This document shows positions 20,575 to 31,639 of a DNA stretch of 64,000 nucleotides, one piece after another. A program made the position numbers and the translations under genes. Source of the DNA: Pyropia yezoensis (taxonomy: Eukaryota > Rhodophyta > Bangiophyceae > Bangiales > Bangiaceae); NCBI GenBank assembly GCA_009829735.1, contig CM020619.1, forward strand, positions 18,171,816 through 18,235,815. The letters are read 5' to 3'. The first letter of the stretch is position 1. Each line of letters begins with the position of its first letter. Under the pieces are notes generated by a model, which was not told where the DNA came from, did not search any database, and saw only the letters and a list, made by a program, of their open reading frames with translations.

Positions 20575-23500
20575 GCCGACACGGCGGAGACGCCATCCCC
20601 CGCTCCCAAGGCTCTCCCCCTAGTCGTCGCCGCCCGCGCGGCGGCGGCGATTGTCGCGGTAGGCTCCCCCCGCCGGGCCGCGTCGCCCGCCCCGGCGGCT
20701 GCCGCTCTCACCGTAGCCGCCGCAATGGCAACTGCTGGACGGGGTGCGGAGACCGCGCTCGCCGCCCCGGGTGTTGGCGGCCTAACTTCCACGGCCGCCG
20801 CCGCGGCGGCGGCGGCGGCATCGACGCTGTCGGGTAGGTGGCGGTGGCAGCCGCGTCGGGCCGCGGCGGTGCCCCCAGGGCGCCCGCCGCTCTGTCACTC
20901 CTCCGCCCCGGCGGCGGGCGCGACAGCGGCGGCGGCCGCGGCGGCGGCGCGTATGATCTCGCCGCGCTGGCGCGGCTGGCGCGGCGGGCGTCGGGGCGGG
21001 GCGGCCGCCCGCTGACAGGCGGCGACCCGTCGGCGGAGGTCGATGCGGGGGTGCCCCTGCCGCGGGGGCTTCTGATTGCCATTGCGGCGCTCAACGGGCT
21101 GGCCGCCCCCGTCGTCACGTGGGTGCGGGCGGTAGACGCGTTAGTTGACGCGCTTGCCGCCGCTGCCGACGCGGCCGCGGCGGCAGCATCGGCGGCGGCG
21201 GCGGCGGCGGGGCCGACGGGGGCGCCAGGTGCGGCGGTGGCGGGTGTGGCGGGGGCGGCGACGCCGCTGGCCAGTGACTCCCCGCCCGGCAATGGCGTCA
21301 CGGGCTCCACGGCGGCCGTGTCTCCCCTGGCCGCCCGCGTTGCGACCGCCACAGCGGCGGTGGAGGTGGCGGCGGCCGGCCTCGCCGTGGCGGGCCCGAC
21401 CTTCCTGCTCCTCGGCGGCGCTGCCACAGTGGTAGCGGGCGGCGACGGCGGCGGCGGCGGTGCCGCCACCGCCGCCGTCTGGCCCGGCCTTGACGTGAAC
21501 GTAGGCGGCGCGCCGGCAGTGCAGACGGCTGTGTCACCCGCAGGGGTGAAGCTGCTCGCCGTGCTCGCCGCGCTGCTCCTCCGGTCCGTCACGGACGCGG
21601 GCGGGGAGGGCGGCGGCTACTGGCCGCCGCCGTCACCGCGCCCCGCCGCGGGTGGGGCAGGGGGAGGCGGGCGGAGCGGCGGCGGCGTGGACCCCGCCGC
21701 GCCGCTCGCCGCTGCCGCCGCGGCGGTTGCCGCCATCACCGCGGCGGTGGGGCTGCCGCCCGTGGCTCTACCGCCCGTGGCGGTCGCTGTCGACGGCCGC
21801 GGCGGCGGCGGCGGCGGCGGCGGCGTCACCCCCGCGACCGCGCCGTCGCTGTCCTTGGCGGTGGCGGCCGCGGCACGGCCGCCGCCGCGGCCAACAGACG
21901 GCCTCCGCGGGGCGGCGGCCCTACTGCCACCCCTGGCCGCCGCCGTCGGGGACCTGCTGCTCGCCCTCGCGGCGGCCGCCGGCCCCGCGGCCGCCAACGC
22001 GGATGCCGCGCCCTGACGGTCTGCCGGCTGGCCCGACGCCGCCGCCTACGCCGCCGCCGCCATTGCCGCCGCGCGGCTCCCGGGCGCCGCCGCCGACGCG
22101 GCGGCGGGGGTGGTGGCCGCGGCGGGGGTGCTCAGCGCCCCGTCCTCCGGCGGGGGGGTGGCGGGGGGGCTGGCCGCCGGCGCGCCGGCGTTGGCCGACG
22201 GCCTTGCCGCCGCGGCGGCCGCCGCGGCGGCCGCCTCGCCGGGCACCCGCACGCGGGCCGACGCGGTGGCCGCGACGGCGCCGGTGGTGGGGGCGGTCGG
22301 CCGGCTGGCCGCGGCGAGGCCTTCCGCGGCGGTGGCACTCGTTGCCGCGGGGTTGCTGCGGCAGCTGGCGGGGGGGGCGCTGTGTGGTCTCCTCCACCTA
22401 CGGTGGGGGGCAGGGGGGAAGAGCGGTGGCCGTGCCGGTGGCCATGCCGGTGGGGGGTACCCGCCCGCCTGTACGCCCGCCGCGGACGCGGTGTCGGACG
22501 ACCAGGCGCTGTGGGTTGCGGCCCTCACCGCGGGCGGCGGCCTCGTTACCGCCGCGGGGGGGGTAGGGGGTGGGGGGAGCGGCGCAGCCGCCGCGGCGAC
22601 CACTGCCGCTGCCGCAGCCGAAGCGGCGGACCGGGACGCGCTCGCGTGGGCAACCGCCGTTGGCCACCGCCTGATGGGCACCGCCCTGGACCTGTCGGGC
22701 GATTGGGCGCCGCCGCCCGCCGGCGGCGCCGGCAGCACCGGCGGTAACGGACCGCACAGCCCCCCCACCCGCCGCGTGGCGTTTGGGCGAGAGGAAGAGG
22801 CCGAGGCGGCTGCCGCCACGCTGGCCGCCGTCGTCGCCCACACCCCCCCCCGCCGGGGCCGCCACCGCCCACGCCTTGGCGGTGGCGCGGGCGCCCGCGG
22901 CCACCGCGGCGGGCGCCGAGATCTACAGTGCCTTTTGGCTGCTCAGAACCGAGCCGGTGGGACGGTGGGTGCGCGCGCTGTCGGTCGCCGAGGCGGCCGC
23001 TGCGGAGCTGCCGCCGCTGGTTGCCCACCGGCTGCCGGCCGGCCGTGCGGGGGGTGGGGGAGGGGGTTGTGGTGGCGCTGCCGGGGGAGGGGGTGGGGCG
23101 TGTACGAGGGGGGGGGCCTCCCCGGGGGGGGGGGGGGGGCCGGGCTCGCCGGCGCTGCGGGGGCGTGGCAGCCCGGGGTCGACGGGTGGGGCGGCATCGC
23201 CGCGGGGGCTCCTCTCGCTCATCACCTCGGCGGGGGGCGGCGGCGGGGGCGGCGGCGACGGCGGCGGCGGCGGCGGGGGCGGGGGTGGGGGTGGGGCCGC
23301 CGCCGCGTCGTCGACGGCGGCGGGTGCGGCGCTTGTCGTGCCGCCCAGCGGCGGCGGCTCCCCCGGCGGCGCCGGCGGCCCGCCCGGCGACGGCGTCATG
23401 TTGGGCCTGCTGGTCGGGCTGCTCTACCACGCGTGAGGCCACGCGGGGCGGCTGGCGCCGCCGTCGACAAGCGGGGCGCCGCATCCCCACGAGGTGGCGG

Positions 23501-23810
23501 CGGCCGCCGCGGCGGCCACGCCCGGCGTCGCCGACGAGGCGGGCCGCCTCCCCGCGCTGGGCAGCCTCCTTGCCGCCGCCGCCGGGCTCGCCCTCCCCTC
23601 CGCCGTGCGGGTGTGGCGGTTGCTGCCGGCGGCGGCGTCCGACGAGGCACGGTCGCGGCTGACGATCGCGGTGGAGCGGGGGCGGCGGCTGGTGCGGGGG
23701 GCGGGGGCGGGGCGGGGGGCGGGGGGGGGGGGGTGGGGTGGGGGGGTGCTTTGGGGAAGGGGGGGCGGATTGTGGGTGACGTGCGGGCGCTGTTCGCGAC
23801 GCCGGGATAG
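20575..23810 (+). CDS. Large Ala-rich, probably all-helical protein (unrecognised)
   Basis: Coding begins after a polypyrimidine tract and CAG (20571-20574), so an upstream exon is likely. Long amphipathic Ala/Leu/Val helices alternate with Gly/Pro loops (GLLIAIAALNGLAAPVVTWV, AGVKLLAVLAALLLRSV, AEIYSAFWLLRTEPVGRWV), which suggests an ARM/HEAT-type solenoid; no specific family could be named. The main frame (20838-22016) meets an in-frame TGA at 22014, yet the same frame stays open and coding-like afterwards. A C-run shift at about 22843-22855 is needed, and a second in-frame TGA lies at 23434 within ACGCGTGAGG, which could instead be a 5' splice site. The last credible segment ends VGDVRALFATPG. 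The gene is convergent with the minus-strand gene from 24129. Confidence 0.5.
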
Positions 23811-24128
23811 GAGGCCGTGGGGGGGCGGGCGGGCGGAGAAGGGGGGGGGGAGGGGGAGGGGGACGGGCGGCGAGGCGGAGGCGTTGGGGGGTGGTGTATG
23901 GGGCGGAGGTGGTGGCGAGGGCTCGCCCCGTAAGGACTCCGCCGGGACGGTGTTCTGTTTGGGGGGGGTGTCAACGACGTGTTGTCGCGGACCGCCCTTT
24001 TTTGTATGGTGGTCTGTGTCCCCTTCGGCAGCGGCCGCCGTCGGGCGCCCGCCGTCAGGCACACCCCGCCATAACCCCCGGTCCTTCTCGCCCCGCCACC
24101 GTCCCCTCGCGGCCGCCACACTGCCGGT
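23811..24128. other. Intergenic G-rich spacer
   Basis: G-runs followed by mixed sequence between two convergent genes. No gene is supported. Confidence 0.6.
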
Positions 24129-25439
24129 TTAGAAAGACGTAGCCGTCTTCTCCGTTTCCCCCCCCCCGCTCCGCCGAGCGCCCTCTCCGCCACCCCACCT
24201 GGCGGCCCCGCTGCGGCGGCCGCCGCGGTGGCAGCAGTTGCCGCCGGCAGCAACACGGCCAGCCGCCGCGGCCGCCAGCAGGAATGCACGGGAGAGGGAG
24301 ACGTCCCACACGCCCAGCGCCACCAGCACCGTCGTGGATGGCGCCACGCCGCCGCCGCCGCCACCGTCGCCACCACTCTCGCCGGGTGGGATGGGGGCGG
24401 CGGCGGCGACAGCGGGTAGCGGCAGCCGCACATGCACGGCCACCCGCACGACACCGCCACGGAGGAGAGGCACGCCGGCTGTCGCGGCGGTGACCTCGCC
24501 GACCCGCAATTCGGCGCGGTGGGGCGGCGGCGGCGGCGGGGCGGCGGCGGTAGGGCCGTCCCGCCCGCCCCGCCGGCCGACGACCGCCGCGGCGGGGGCC
24601 GCATCCGCTGACGAAGCGGCAAGAGCCGCGCCGTCGCCGTCCCTGTCGTCGCCGTCGCAGGCGTCGCCACCGTCGCCGTCGCTGTCGTCATCGCCGTCGC
24701 CTTCGCTGACGTCGTCGGCACGACCCGCTGCCCGGGCGCCCTCTCCCCCTGGGGCAGCCTCAACGCCGGTGGCGGCGGCCATGGCGGCCATCGCAGCCGC
24801 GGCGAGGGCGGCCACCTCCCTCCCCCCCCTCGCGGTCTGCCGGGCCAACGACGGCGCCACCGCCGCCGCCCGCGCCGCGCGCGTCGCGGCCGTGGCGACG
24901 GCCGCCGACGCCGCGTCAACAGCGGCGGGCGCAGCCGACGCCACCAGCAGGGCGGGCGCCTCGACGTCCGCCCAGCAGCCGGCCGCATCACCCACCGTCG
25001 CCGCCCGCACAGCGACCGTAGCGGTCAACGGGGGCGACGCGTCGGCGTCGGCAGCGGCGGCAGCGGCAACGCCGCTACCCTCGTCGGCGCTCGCAATGAC
25101 CGCGCCAGTCAGGGCGGCAAGGCGCAAGCCGCCCACCGGCGGCACCGCGTTGCTGCCATTGCCGCCGCCGCCACCGCTGACGCCGCTGCCGTCGGCGTCG
25201 ACGCGGAAGAGGCGGCCGTCGGACTGCGCCGCGGGTGGCGGCAGCGACACCGCGCCCACCGTCAGCGCCGACACTGACGCGGTGGCGCGGCGGCGGAGCA
25301 CCACGCGGCCGTCGGCGGTGGCGGCCGGGGCGGTAACGCCCCTAACCTCGACGCGGTCGGGGAGACATAGCACCAGCTTGACGGGGGGGGGGGGGGCGGT
25401 GCCGCCCACCGCCCCCGCCGCCGTCGCCGACGTCGTCAC
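24129..25439 (-). CDS. Unrecognised Ala/Val-rich protein, C-terminal part
   Basis: A 436-codon minus-strand frame. The minus reading is preferred over the even longer plus-strand frame opposite because it gives alternating hydrophobic strands and helices (VKLVLCLPDRVEVRGV, GVVRVAVHVRLPLP, TTVLVALGVWDVSLSRAF), whereas the plus reading is Ser/Thr/Pro/Arg-rich and unstructured. A Gly/Asp-rich linker (about 24610-24740) looks like a disordered acidic loop. The same frame continues upstream of an in-frame TGA at 25458-25460, so the annotated start is only the first codon after that stop. No family was recognised. The last 40 residues may be out of frame after the G/C-runs near 24170. Confidence 0.45.
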   Translation of the reverse strand: MTTSATAAGAVGGTAPPPPVKLVLCLPDRVEVRGVTAPAATADGRVVLRRRATASVSALTVGAVSLPPPAAQSDGRLFRVDADGSGVSGGGGGNGSNAVPPVGGLRLAALTGAVIASADEGSGVAAAAAADADASPPLTATVAVRAATVGDAAGCWADVEAPALLVASAAPAAVDAASAAVATAATRAARAAAVAPSLARQTARGGREVAALAAAAMAAMAAATGVEAAPGGEGARAAGRADDVSEGDGDDDSDGDGGDACDGDDRDGDGAALAASSADAAPAAAVVGRRGGRDGPTAAAPPPPPPHRAELRVGEVTAATAGVPLLRGGVVRVAVHVRLPLPAVAAAAPIPPGESGGDGGGGGGVAPSTTVLVALGVWDVSLSRAFLLAAAAAGRVAAGGNCCHRGGRRSGAARWGGGEGARRSGGGETEKTATSF

Positions 25440-25457
25440 GGTCGCGGCAGGGGAGTG

Positions 25458-26080
25458 TCAGCCACAGTGGTGGTCGCAGGCAGGCTGCGCGACGCCACCT
25501 GCCCGCCGCAAAGAGAGGCACAGCACGCCGGGAGGCGCGTCCTTCCCCCACCCCCCCTCCCCGACGGCCCCCGCCCCCGCCGCCGCCTCTCCCTCTCCCT
25601 CCTCCCCGTGCACCATCACCGTCACCCGCCGCACGCGCCCCACCACCGACAGGGGCGGCGCCACGGCGTTGAGCGTGGCCGCCCGCGCCGCCCACGTCGA
25701 CGCCCACCACACGTCAGCCAGCGCGGCGGCCACGTTGGCCCCCGCTGCCGCCCGCGCGGCGCCGCCGCCGCCAGCACCACCACCACCGCCACCGGCGCCG
25801 CCGCCACTCCCGCCCAGGCTCAGAAGGTGCCGCCGCGCGTCGTCATGCAATGCGGCTGCCAGGCGCGCAGCTGCGGGCGCGGCGACCGTGACGGCCAACG
25901 GCGCCGCCGCGTCGGCGGTGAGGACCGCCACTGCCATAGCGGTCCCCACCGGGGGGCTCGCGGCGGTCCTCCCCTCCTTCCCCCCCCCCCCCTGCCCGCC
26001 CCCCCCCCCGCAGGGCGGCGGCGGCGAAAGGCCGCCTCGGCGGCGGTCTACCAGAGCGCCCCCCAAAGCTCCATGCCCTT
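25458..26080 (-). CDS. Probable upstream part of the same unrecognised gene
   Basis: In the same frame as 24129-25439, this segment encodes AVAVLTADAAAPLAVTVAA, RLAAALHDDARRHLLSLGG, NVAAALADVWWASTWAARA and VVGRVRRVTVMVHGEEGE, all with coding-like composition, ending at the TGA at 25458. Either the stop is an error or an intron joins the two parts; GCAGGTGGCG on the minus strand at about 25493-25502 is a possible donor. Upstream of 26080 are polyalanine and polyproline repeats over (GGC)n sequence, and the true 5' end is unclear. Confidence 0.35.
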
Positions 26081-26190
26081 GGCGAGCCGCCCCGCCGCTG
26101 TCGGTGGCCCACTCGCCACCGCCCTCGACGGCTCGGTCGCGGGCGGCGGTGCCGGCGGCGGCGGCCGCGGCGGCGGCGGCGGCCGCGGCC

Positions 26191-26226
<36 letters not shown>

Positions 26227-27553
26227 GTGGTGGGGGCGGCGGCGGCCCGCCGCTGCCCCTCCTCGTCGCTCTCCGCTCGGTGGCGTGGGTGGCTGCGGCG
26301 GTCGGCCGCGAAGCCGCCCGCCTCGACGCGGCGAGCGCCGCGGCGGAGGAGGCGTTGCGGGCGCTGCCGTCCGTGGGGGGGGGGGGCGCGTCCGCTGCGG
26401 CGGGTGGTCGAGATGTACGCCGACGGCGGCGGCCGCGGCGGCCCGGCGGCGCCCAAGCGGCCGCGGCTCGCCTCTGCCCCGTCTGTCGTGTGGGGGCCAT
26501 CGACGCCGGTCGCGGGGGCTGTGGCAGCAGTGGCGGCAGCGGCGGCGGCGGCGGTGACGGCTGCGGCGGCGTCGGCGATGGGTGGGGGGGGGGGAGGAGG
26601 AGGAGGGAGGGTGCCACCCCGCTTGGCAGGCGGCGACCGCCCGCCCGCTACGGGGGGGATGGGGGCACGCGCAGCGGCGGGAGCGGCTGCGGCAGCTGAG
26701 GTGGCTGCGGCTGGCCGCGGTGGGAAGGCCAGCTGCGCGACGGTCGGTCCTGCGGGAGCACTCGCCATTGGTGGTGGTGGGCAAGAGGGTAGCGGCGGCA
26801 ACGGCCGGGGGGTTGACGGGAGGGGGGGTGGGGGAGGATCGCAGTGGTGCTGCCGAGGCAGCGGGCCTAAACGATTCTCTCGCTCGTGGCACGTCCTTCA
26901 TGAGAGGGACGGGATGTGGCGCCCGTCTCTGCCAGGGCCCCGCTATTGGCTGCACCCGGCACCACCCCCCCCCTCCCCTCCCTTCTCAGGAGCCCCGCCA
27001 TTGGCTGCACCCGGCACCCTCATCTCTTCCCTGCCCCCAACAAGCACCAGAGACGCCGGACAGCACCAGTCGGCCGGTCTCGCGAACTCATGCCTTGGAA
27101 CATTTCCGTCTGGAGCAGCGCATTTGACGGTCGAGCTCTCGCACACGGAAAAAGAAAGTGAAAAAACCGCCCTCCGTTCCTCCCCCGGGACCACCCTAAT
27201 GTGCACCACCCCTCATCCAAGCCTCAGTTAGCGCATGGGCCCGAACGAAAGGCCAAGGCATACAAATCATTCCAAAAACGATGGCTCCAGTTCAGGGCCA
27301 TGAGCTGCCAATGCCCTGAAGGCGTTGCTGAGGGGGGGTCTCCACATCATCGAGTGCCACGCGAACTCGCGACTGCGTGGTCGCGCAAGGCCGTCTCAGC
27401 GTCTTCTGTCAGCATGGCGCTTGCAGACCCTGCCACGGGGGGTGTGCCTCCCGGGCCCGAGCTGAAGAGATCCTCGATGTATCTTTTTTGTGCAACGTAC
27501 CATAGCAAGGTTTTAGTCACCGACTGGCTCAGATGATGTGCCCTTTGTTCATG
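26081..27553. other. GC-rich repeats grading into a CCAAT-bearing spacer
   Basis: 26140-26260 is (GGC)n. 26380-26880 may hold the 5' end of the minus-strand gene. At about 26939-26962 and 26995-27020 the sequence CATTGGCTGCACCCGGCACC is repeated (first copy TATTGGC), giving two CCAAT-box-like motifs about 56 bp apart. Between 27200 and 27540 only a short unrecognised open frame is seen. Confidence 0.5.
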
Positions 27554-28128
27554 TATTGCAGTTCTCCCAATTTTGTCCCATGTGGGCAAGAGCAAGTGCA
27601 AACTGTGTTTGACCAATGATATGACTCAGGTGCTGCCTCTCTGGCCAATGACCGCTCTGCATGAGGGTCCGTTGTTGTACGAACAGTGTGATCGGGGGTT
27701 CTCTCGGGATTTCTGACCACTTCGAGGGCAGAACAAGCACCGGCTGAGCGCTTCGGACTGTTCTTGACAGAGATGACCTGAGATAAAGGGCAACCGGCGA
27801 GATCCGATGAAAAGACAACAGTGTTTTGACCAACCAGCGTTCGTTGCGAGAGCAGTTGTGGCCATAGCCAATCATCAGGTTCTTCCGACAGACGTGTTGC
27901 AGCACGCCATTGGTATTGTGCGTCCCGTAAAAAGTGGACGTGCACGGGTCGTGCAGTGTGGGTTTGATTGGTCCAGTGGCCGATATTTGACATGATCACG
28001 ACACGAGCAGGTCCACTTTTTACGGGACACACTATAAGCCCTCTGCGGCGAGCATGCGATTGGCCCTTGCTCTTGTACACTTGCTCTTGCTCTTGTCCAC
28101 ATGGGACAAAATTCGGAAAACTGCAATA
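27554..28128. mobile_element. Non-autonomous TIR element (family B) with nested MITE
   Basis: The ends are inverted: TATTGCAGTTCTCCCAATTT at the left and AAATTCGGAAAACTGCAATA at the right, each starting or ending with TA, followed by a short repeat of GCAAGAGCAAG on both sides. Without the nested MITE (27914-28036) it is about 453 bp, close to the 466-bp relative at 47413-47878. The interior has no coding region and several CCAAT/ATTGG motifs. TA flanks suggest Tc1/mariner-type targeting; the source of transposase is unknown. Confidence 0.8.
27914..28036. mobile_element. 123-bp TA-flanked MITE nested in a family-B element
   Basis: The ends are TATTGTGCGTCCCGTAAAAA and TTTTTACGGGACACACTATA, with interior ATTGGTCCAGTGGCC. 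It is the same length as the copies at 6110 and 18433. Its position inside another element shows it moved after that element had inserted. Confidence 0.88.
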
Positions 28129-28560
28129 CTTTTAGCAACGCTCGGCGATTCTCGCAGTGTAGATCGAAGTGTAGAACCAAGATAGTCGATTGATCGTGAC
28201 TGAGTATTGTCACGGACGTGACAATATCCAGTCAGACAATACCCAATACAGACTGTGCATGTCATTGGACAATCGAGTGTGCGCTCGTCGTGGTGCTCCC
28301 GCGGCGGTCGCGCGAGCCCTCTGGATACTCTCCGGCGGGGCGGGGCGGCTGCGTCGGAGCATGCAGCAGGCGGGGAGGGGGGTGTGTGTGCCACAGGCCC
28401 CTCTTCCCCAAGCTCTGTGTCACAACCGACACCACTCTCCCGCGGCAGCCACCACCCTTCACCGCACGAAATGCCCAGCACCCCGAGGCAGGAGAGCCAT
28501 TTCTCGGCCCTCCTCCCGCCTGCAGCCCCGGCACGGCCCACGGTCCCCCTGCAGCCCCCT
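28129..28560. other. Spacer, no recognised gene
   Basis: AT-richer sequence to about 28280, containing repeated TGTCACGGACGTGACA-like and CAATAC motifs, then mixed GC-rich sequence with short open frames only. Confidence 0.5.
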
Positions 28561-28579
28561 ACCCCCCTTCTAACCCCTC

Positions 28580-28915
28580 CCTGAGCATGGTTTGGCGGGG
28601 GTGCAGTGTACGCCGCGCGCCCCGCGGCGCCCCCCCCCCCCCCCCCCGAAGCAACCCCCCCACACGCGATGGACGGCGGGGGCGCAGTGCCAACTGCCCC
28701 TCGACCGCCCCATCCCCCCCCACCGGTCGACCCCCGTCCCACAGCGTGCTTCTGTGGGGGGTGCAGTGCAAGCCGCCCGCCCCTCGACGCCCCCCCCCCT
28801 CGTCATAACCCCCCCACTCGGCATGGACCGCAAAGACGCAGTGCAGACCGCCCCCTGACCGCCCCCCCCCTTCAATCCCCGCACACAGCGTGGATCGGGG
28901 GGAGCACACCGCGAA
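28580..28915. repeat. Degenerate minisatellite, ~75-81-bp unit, about 4.5 copies
   Basis: Each unit carries GC(A/G)TGG near a G-run followed by GCAGTG, then a C-rich block. The GCAGTG anchors are at 28603, 28684, 28763 and 28838, and a weaker copy (GAGCACACC) is at 28901, giving spacings of 81, 79, 75 and about 65 bp. No frame is conserved across units, so it is probably non-coding. Confidence 0.7.
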
Positions 28916-29429
28916 ACCGCCCCCGCCCCGTCTATGCCCTCCCCCGGCTCCACCCCCCCCCCACAACGCGAATCCGGGCTGACCTCCCAACAGCCCCAAC
29001 GACCGGACACGCACCCCCCCCGCCTCCTTTACAAGGGTGTTGGGGGGGGCGCAGGCGTTGCGCTAGCAGAGGGCGCCCTCTCACCCGCCGTGGACGGTTT
29101 TTCTTGGGAGGGGGCGGGGACGTCGCGACTTCCTCCGGGTCGACCGGGTCGACGCCACCCCGCCCACCCGCCACCGATAGCTGCGCCCAGCCCCGCACAA
29201 CGCTCGCTGCTCTGCTTGCTCCCGCCCAACCGTACCCACCATATCGTCTCCCGCCTTTCCCCCTATCGCCTTGGGGCCGGCCCTGCCGACCCCGCCCCCG
29301 CCTACGCCAACAGTTCCCTTCCCCGGACGTAACGATATGCACGGCCGCGTTGCTGGTGGCCCCTCCGCGGGAAGCGCCCGGATGCTGCCTCCCCGCGACG
29401 GCGCTTTGATGCCGGCCGCGCCCCCGCCG

Positions 29430-30020
29430 ACTAAATGGATGCCGTGGGCGGCAAGCAGCGCGCCCCGCGGCGCCTGCCACTGGGCCTGCCCGCGCCCTTG
29501 GGCGGCGCCCCCGCCTCCTGGCTGAACCTACACCCCGCCGTCGACTACGTATGGTGGCGGACCTGCCCCTCCGCGTGGGGATCATCACGGCCACTACGGC
29601 GGCCGCGACAACGACAACATTGGACGACGCCACCCCCCCCGCGTTGAGCAGGAAGAGCCACAGCGCCCCTGCAGCCGCACACGCGCACCGCGGTATCGGG
29701 AAGACCAACGCCGGCGTCCCCCCAGTCCCGGATGGGAGGAGGACCGCGGCGACCGCTGGATCTCCCCTGGCGCCCCGCCCCCGCCCTACGACGAGCGCAT
29801 GCCCCGGCTCTGCAACAAGCACCAGCCCGGGCCCTACAACGAGAGCCTGCCCCGGTCCTACAACGAGCGCCCTCCTGCGCTCTACGACCAGCGGCCGCCA
29901 CCGCCGCCGCCTCCCCCGCCTGCCGCCGACCTTGGCCCCCGCCCGCCGAATCCTCGACTATCTTTGCCGCGCCACAGCGGTCTTCGCGGCTACCGCGGGC
30001 AAGGCCCTCCACGCAGCTAA
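29430..30020 (+). other. Possible N-terminal low-complexity region of Harbinger ORF2
   Basis: One frame gives repeated PYNE/YDER-type octads (GPYNESLP, RSYNERPP, ALYDQRPP), then a proline run and a stop at about 30018-30020. It lies just before the 3' splice-site-like sequence at 30076 that opens the conserved MYB-like domain, so it may be an upstream exon. 28916-29430 shows nothing recognisable. Confidence 0.3.
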
Positions 30021-30076
30021 CGCCATGCGCTCAGGCCTGGGGTGGTAAGATGTGGAGCTGACGTGTTTTTCGCAGG

Positions 30077-31301
30077 CGTCGCGGGTGAAGGCGCGGGACA
30101 ACATTGTGGGGACGGACCAGAAGGGGGCAGAATTCTACACTGGGGTGCACGAAGCGTACCCGGACCTGATGCGCGCCCGCGGGGCGCTGCCGATGACGAA
30201 CGACCGCACGGTGGGATCGATCACCAAGACCTGGGAGAAAGTCAAGAAGGGGACCAGCGCTTTTGCATCGTCGTTTTTAGCTGTGCAGCGCCTGAAGCTG
30301 ACAGGCAACCCGTCCGAGGAGGCGGTCATCCAGGGCACTTTGGCCCACAGCAAGGGCGTGGACATCTACTGGCTATCCGAAAGCATCAGGCGCGAATGGA
30401 CGGCACGGAGGCGGAGACTGGGAAGCGCAAGTACTACCCGCTGCAGAAATATGTCCCGTGCTGGAATGTGCTGCGCAACCCGGACAAGTGGAGCGGCGCC
30501 GCTGGATCGGCCGCCGCGGGAATCGGCACCCGGAGCGGCACGGAGGGCAGCGGAACGAGCGAGCATGAGGACCCTGAGACGGATGACCCGACGGATGGCC
30601 CCCGCACTGGTGGCAACGTCGGGGGCCCTGCACGCAAGTTCGACCCTTGCATACCTGGCACCAAAGCGGCTAAGCGTGGCCGCAAGGAAGACATTGCGGC
30701 GGCGTGGGAAGTGCGGGCCAGCATTGAAGCACTCCAGGCTGTGGCTAATGCCCCGGCCGAGCGGTCGGCCATTATCCTTTTCAACCAGCCCAACATGCGC
30801 GATACGGAGGAGGCGAAGCTGTTTATGCGCACCAAGGCGCGCCAGATGCTCAAGGCGGCCGGCATCCCTCTCGGCTCCGAGCCGGCCAAGTCCTGGACCC
30901 CCCCGACGGTGATCCCAGCCGCGGCCATGGACGCCACGACCGAGCCTGCTGTGTATGAGATTGCCGACGAGGAGGAGGACGACGACGACAGTGAGCGACC
31001 GCCGCCGCCCCCCCCCGCGGCCCCTGCCGACGAGGAGGAGGACGACGACGCCAGTGTGCGACCGCCGCCCTCCCCCCCCGCCGCCCCTGTGCACATGGTG
31101 CCGCTGCCTGCCTCTGCGGCTGGGCCATTGCAAACTGTTGAAGCGGCCCCAGACCCGCCCGTGCAGCCGCTTTCGCGACCGGAGGCAGCCACACCCGCGC
31201 AAGTGCCCACAGCAGCGGAGGGCGCTCCACGCTCCAGCCCCCGATCTGTTGTGCCTCCTGTTCTCGCGCACTCGCGCGCGGCCAAAGCCCAACTGACATA
31301 G
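30077..31301 (+). CDS. PIF/Harbinger ORF2: MYB/SANT-like, NAM-associated protein (frame break)
   Basis: PIF/Harbinger elements encode a DNA-binding partner of their transposase. After TTTTTCGCAG the frame reads ASRVKARDNIVGTDQKGAEF and then SITKTWEKVKKGTSAF, matching the order of the plant-type 'W...G.dQ....FW.ri...F...RT..s...rW' domain. After a frame change at about 30385-30400 it continues KRKYYPLQKYVPCWNVLRNP, the CW-x-LR-x-x-P(K/D)KW signature of this family, followed by KRGRKEDIAAAWEVRASIEA and RDTEEAKLFMRTKARQML, the helical NAM-associated tail. The C terminus is acidic/Pro-rich with two copies of ADEEEDDD. The frame change may be an indel or a small intron. The stop is TAG at 31299-31301. 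It faces the broken transposase at 32833-34288. Confidence 0.75.
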
Positions 31302-31639
31302 GCGGCGGCCGTGGCGAAGCTCCAGAACAAGTCACTAGGGACCACGCCACCCCTCGATGAGTCCGACCTGTCCTCTGGGCTGCCCTCGCCCCGCGGGCGG
31401 GCGCGGACTCCCCGACTTTCTGACCAATCCAGCAGTGAATCTGATAGCGATGCCGGCATGTACGGTTGTACCTGGGAAGTGTTTGTGCATATTGCTTGTG
31501 CTTGTGCGAGACCGTGGAAATCAAAGGTTTGTTTTTTACACCCATTGGGCAGGGTCTCTTTTTTTTTTTCCTATACCTCTTGTTTGTCCTGGATGAACCA
31601 GAGCATCTTGGCAGCTTCCTCCCCGGCCTTCACCGCCTT

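Larger units (their letters stand above)
12322..23066. repeat. Copy 2 of the ~10.7-kb duplicated block
   Basis: Direct-orientation partner of 1-10709. Open frames are longer here: the zinc-knuckle ORF is intact and the helical gene has a 392-codon uninterrupted stretch. This makes it the better reference copy. Single-copy sequence follows from about 23067. Confidence 0.95.

Noticed and set aside
20838..23810. In-frame TGA codons as selenocysteine sites
   Set aside because: No selenoprotein motif or hairpin element was recognised, and TGA ends several other genes in the window.
24238..27231. 997-codon plus-strand open frame
   Set aside because: Its product is Ser/Thr/Pro/Arg/Ala-rich without structure, while the minus strand reads alternating hydrophobic strands and helices with stronger protein character. 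It is open because stops are rare in GC-rich DNA.
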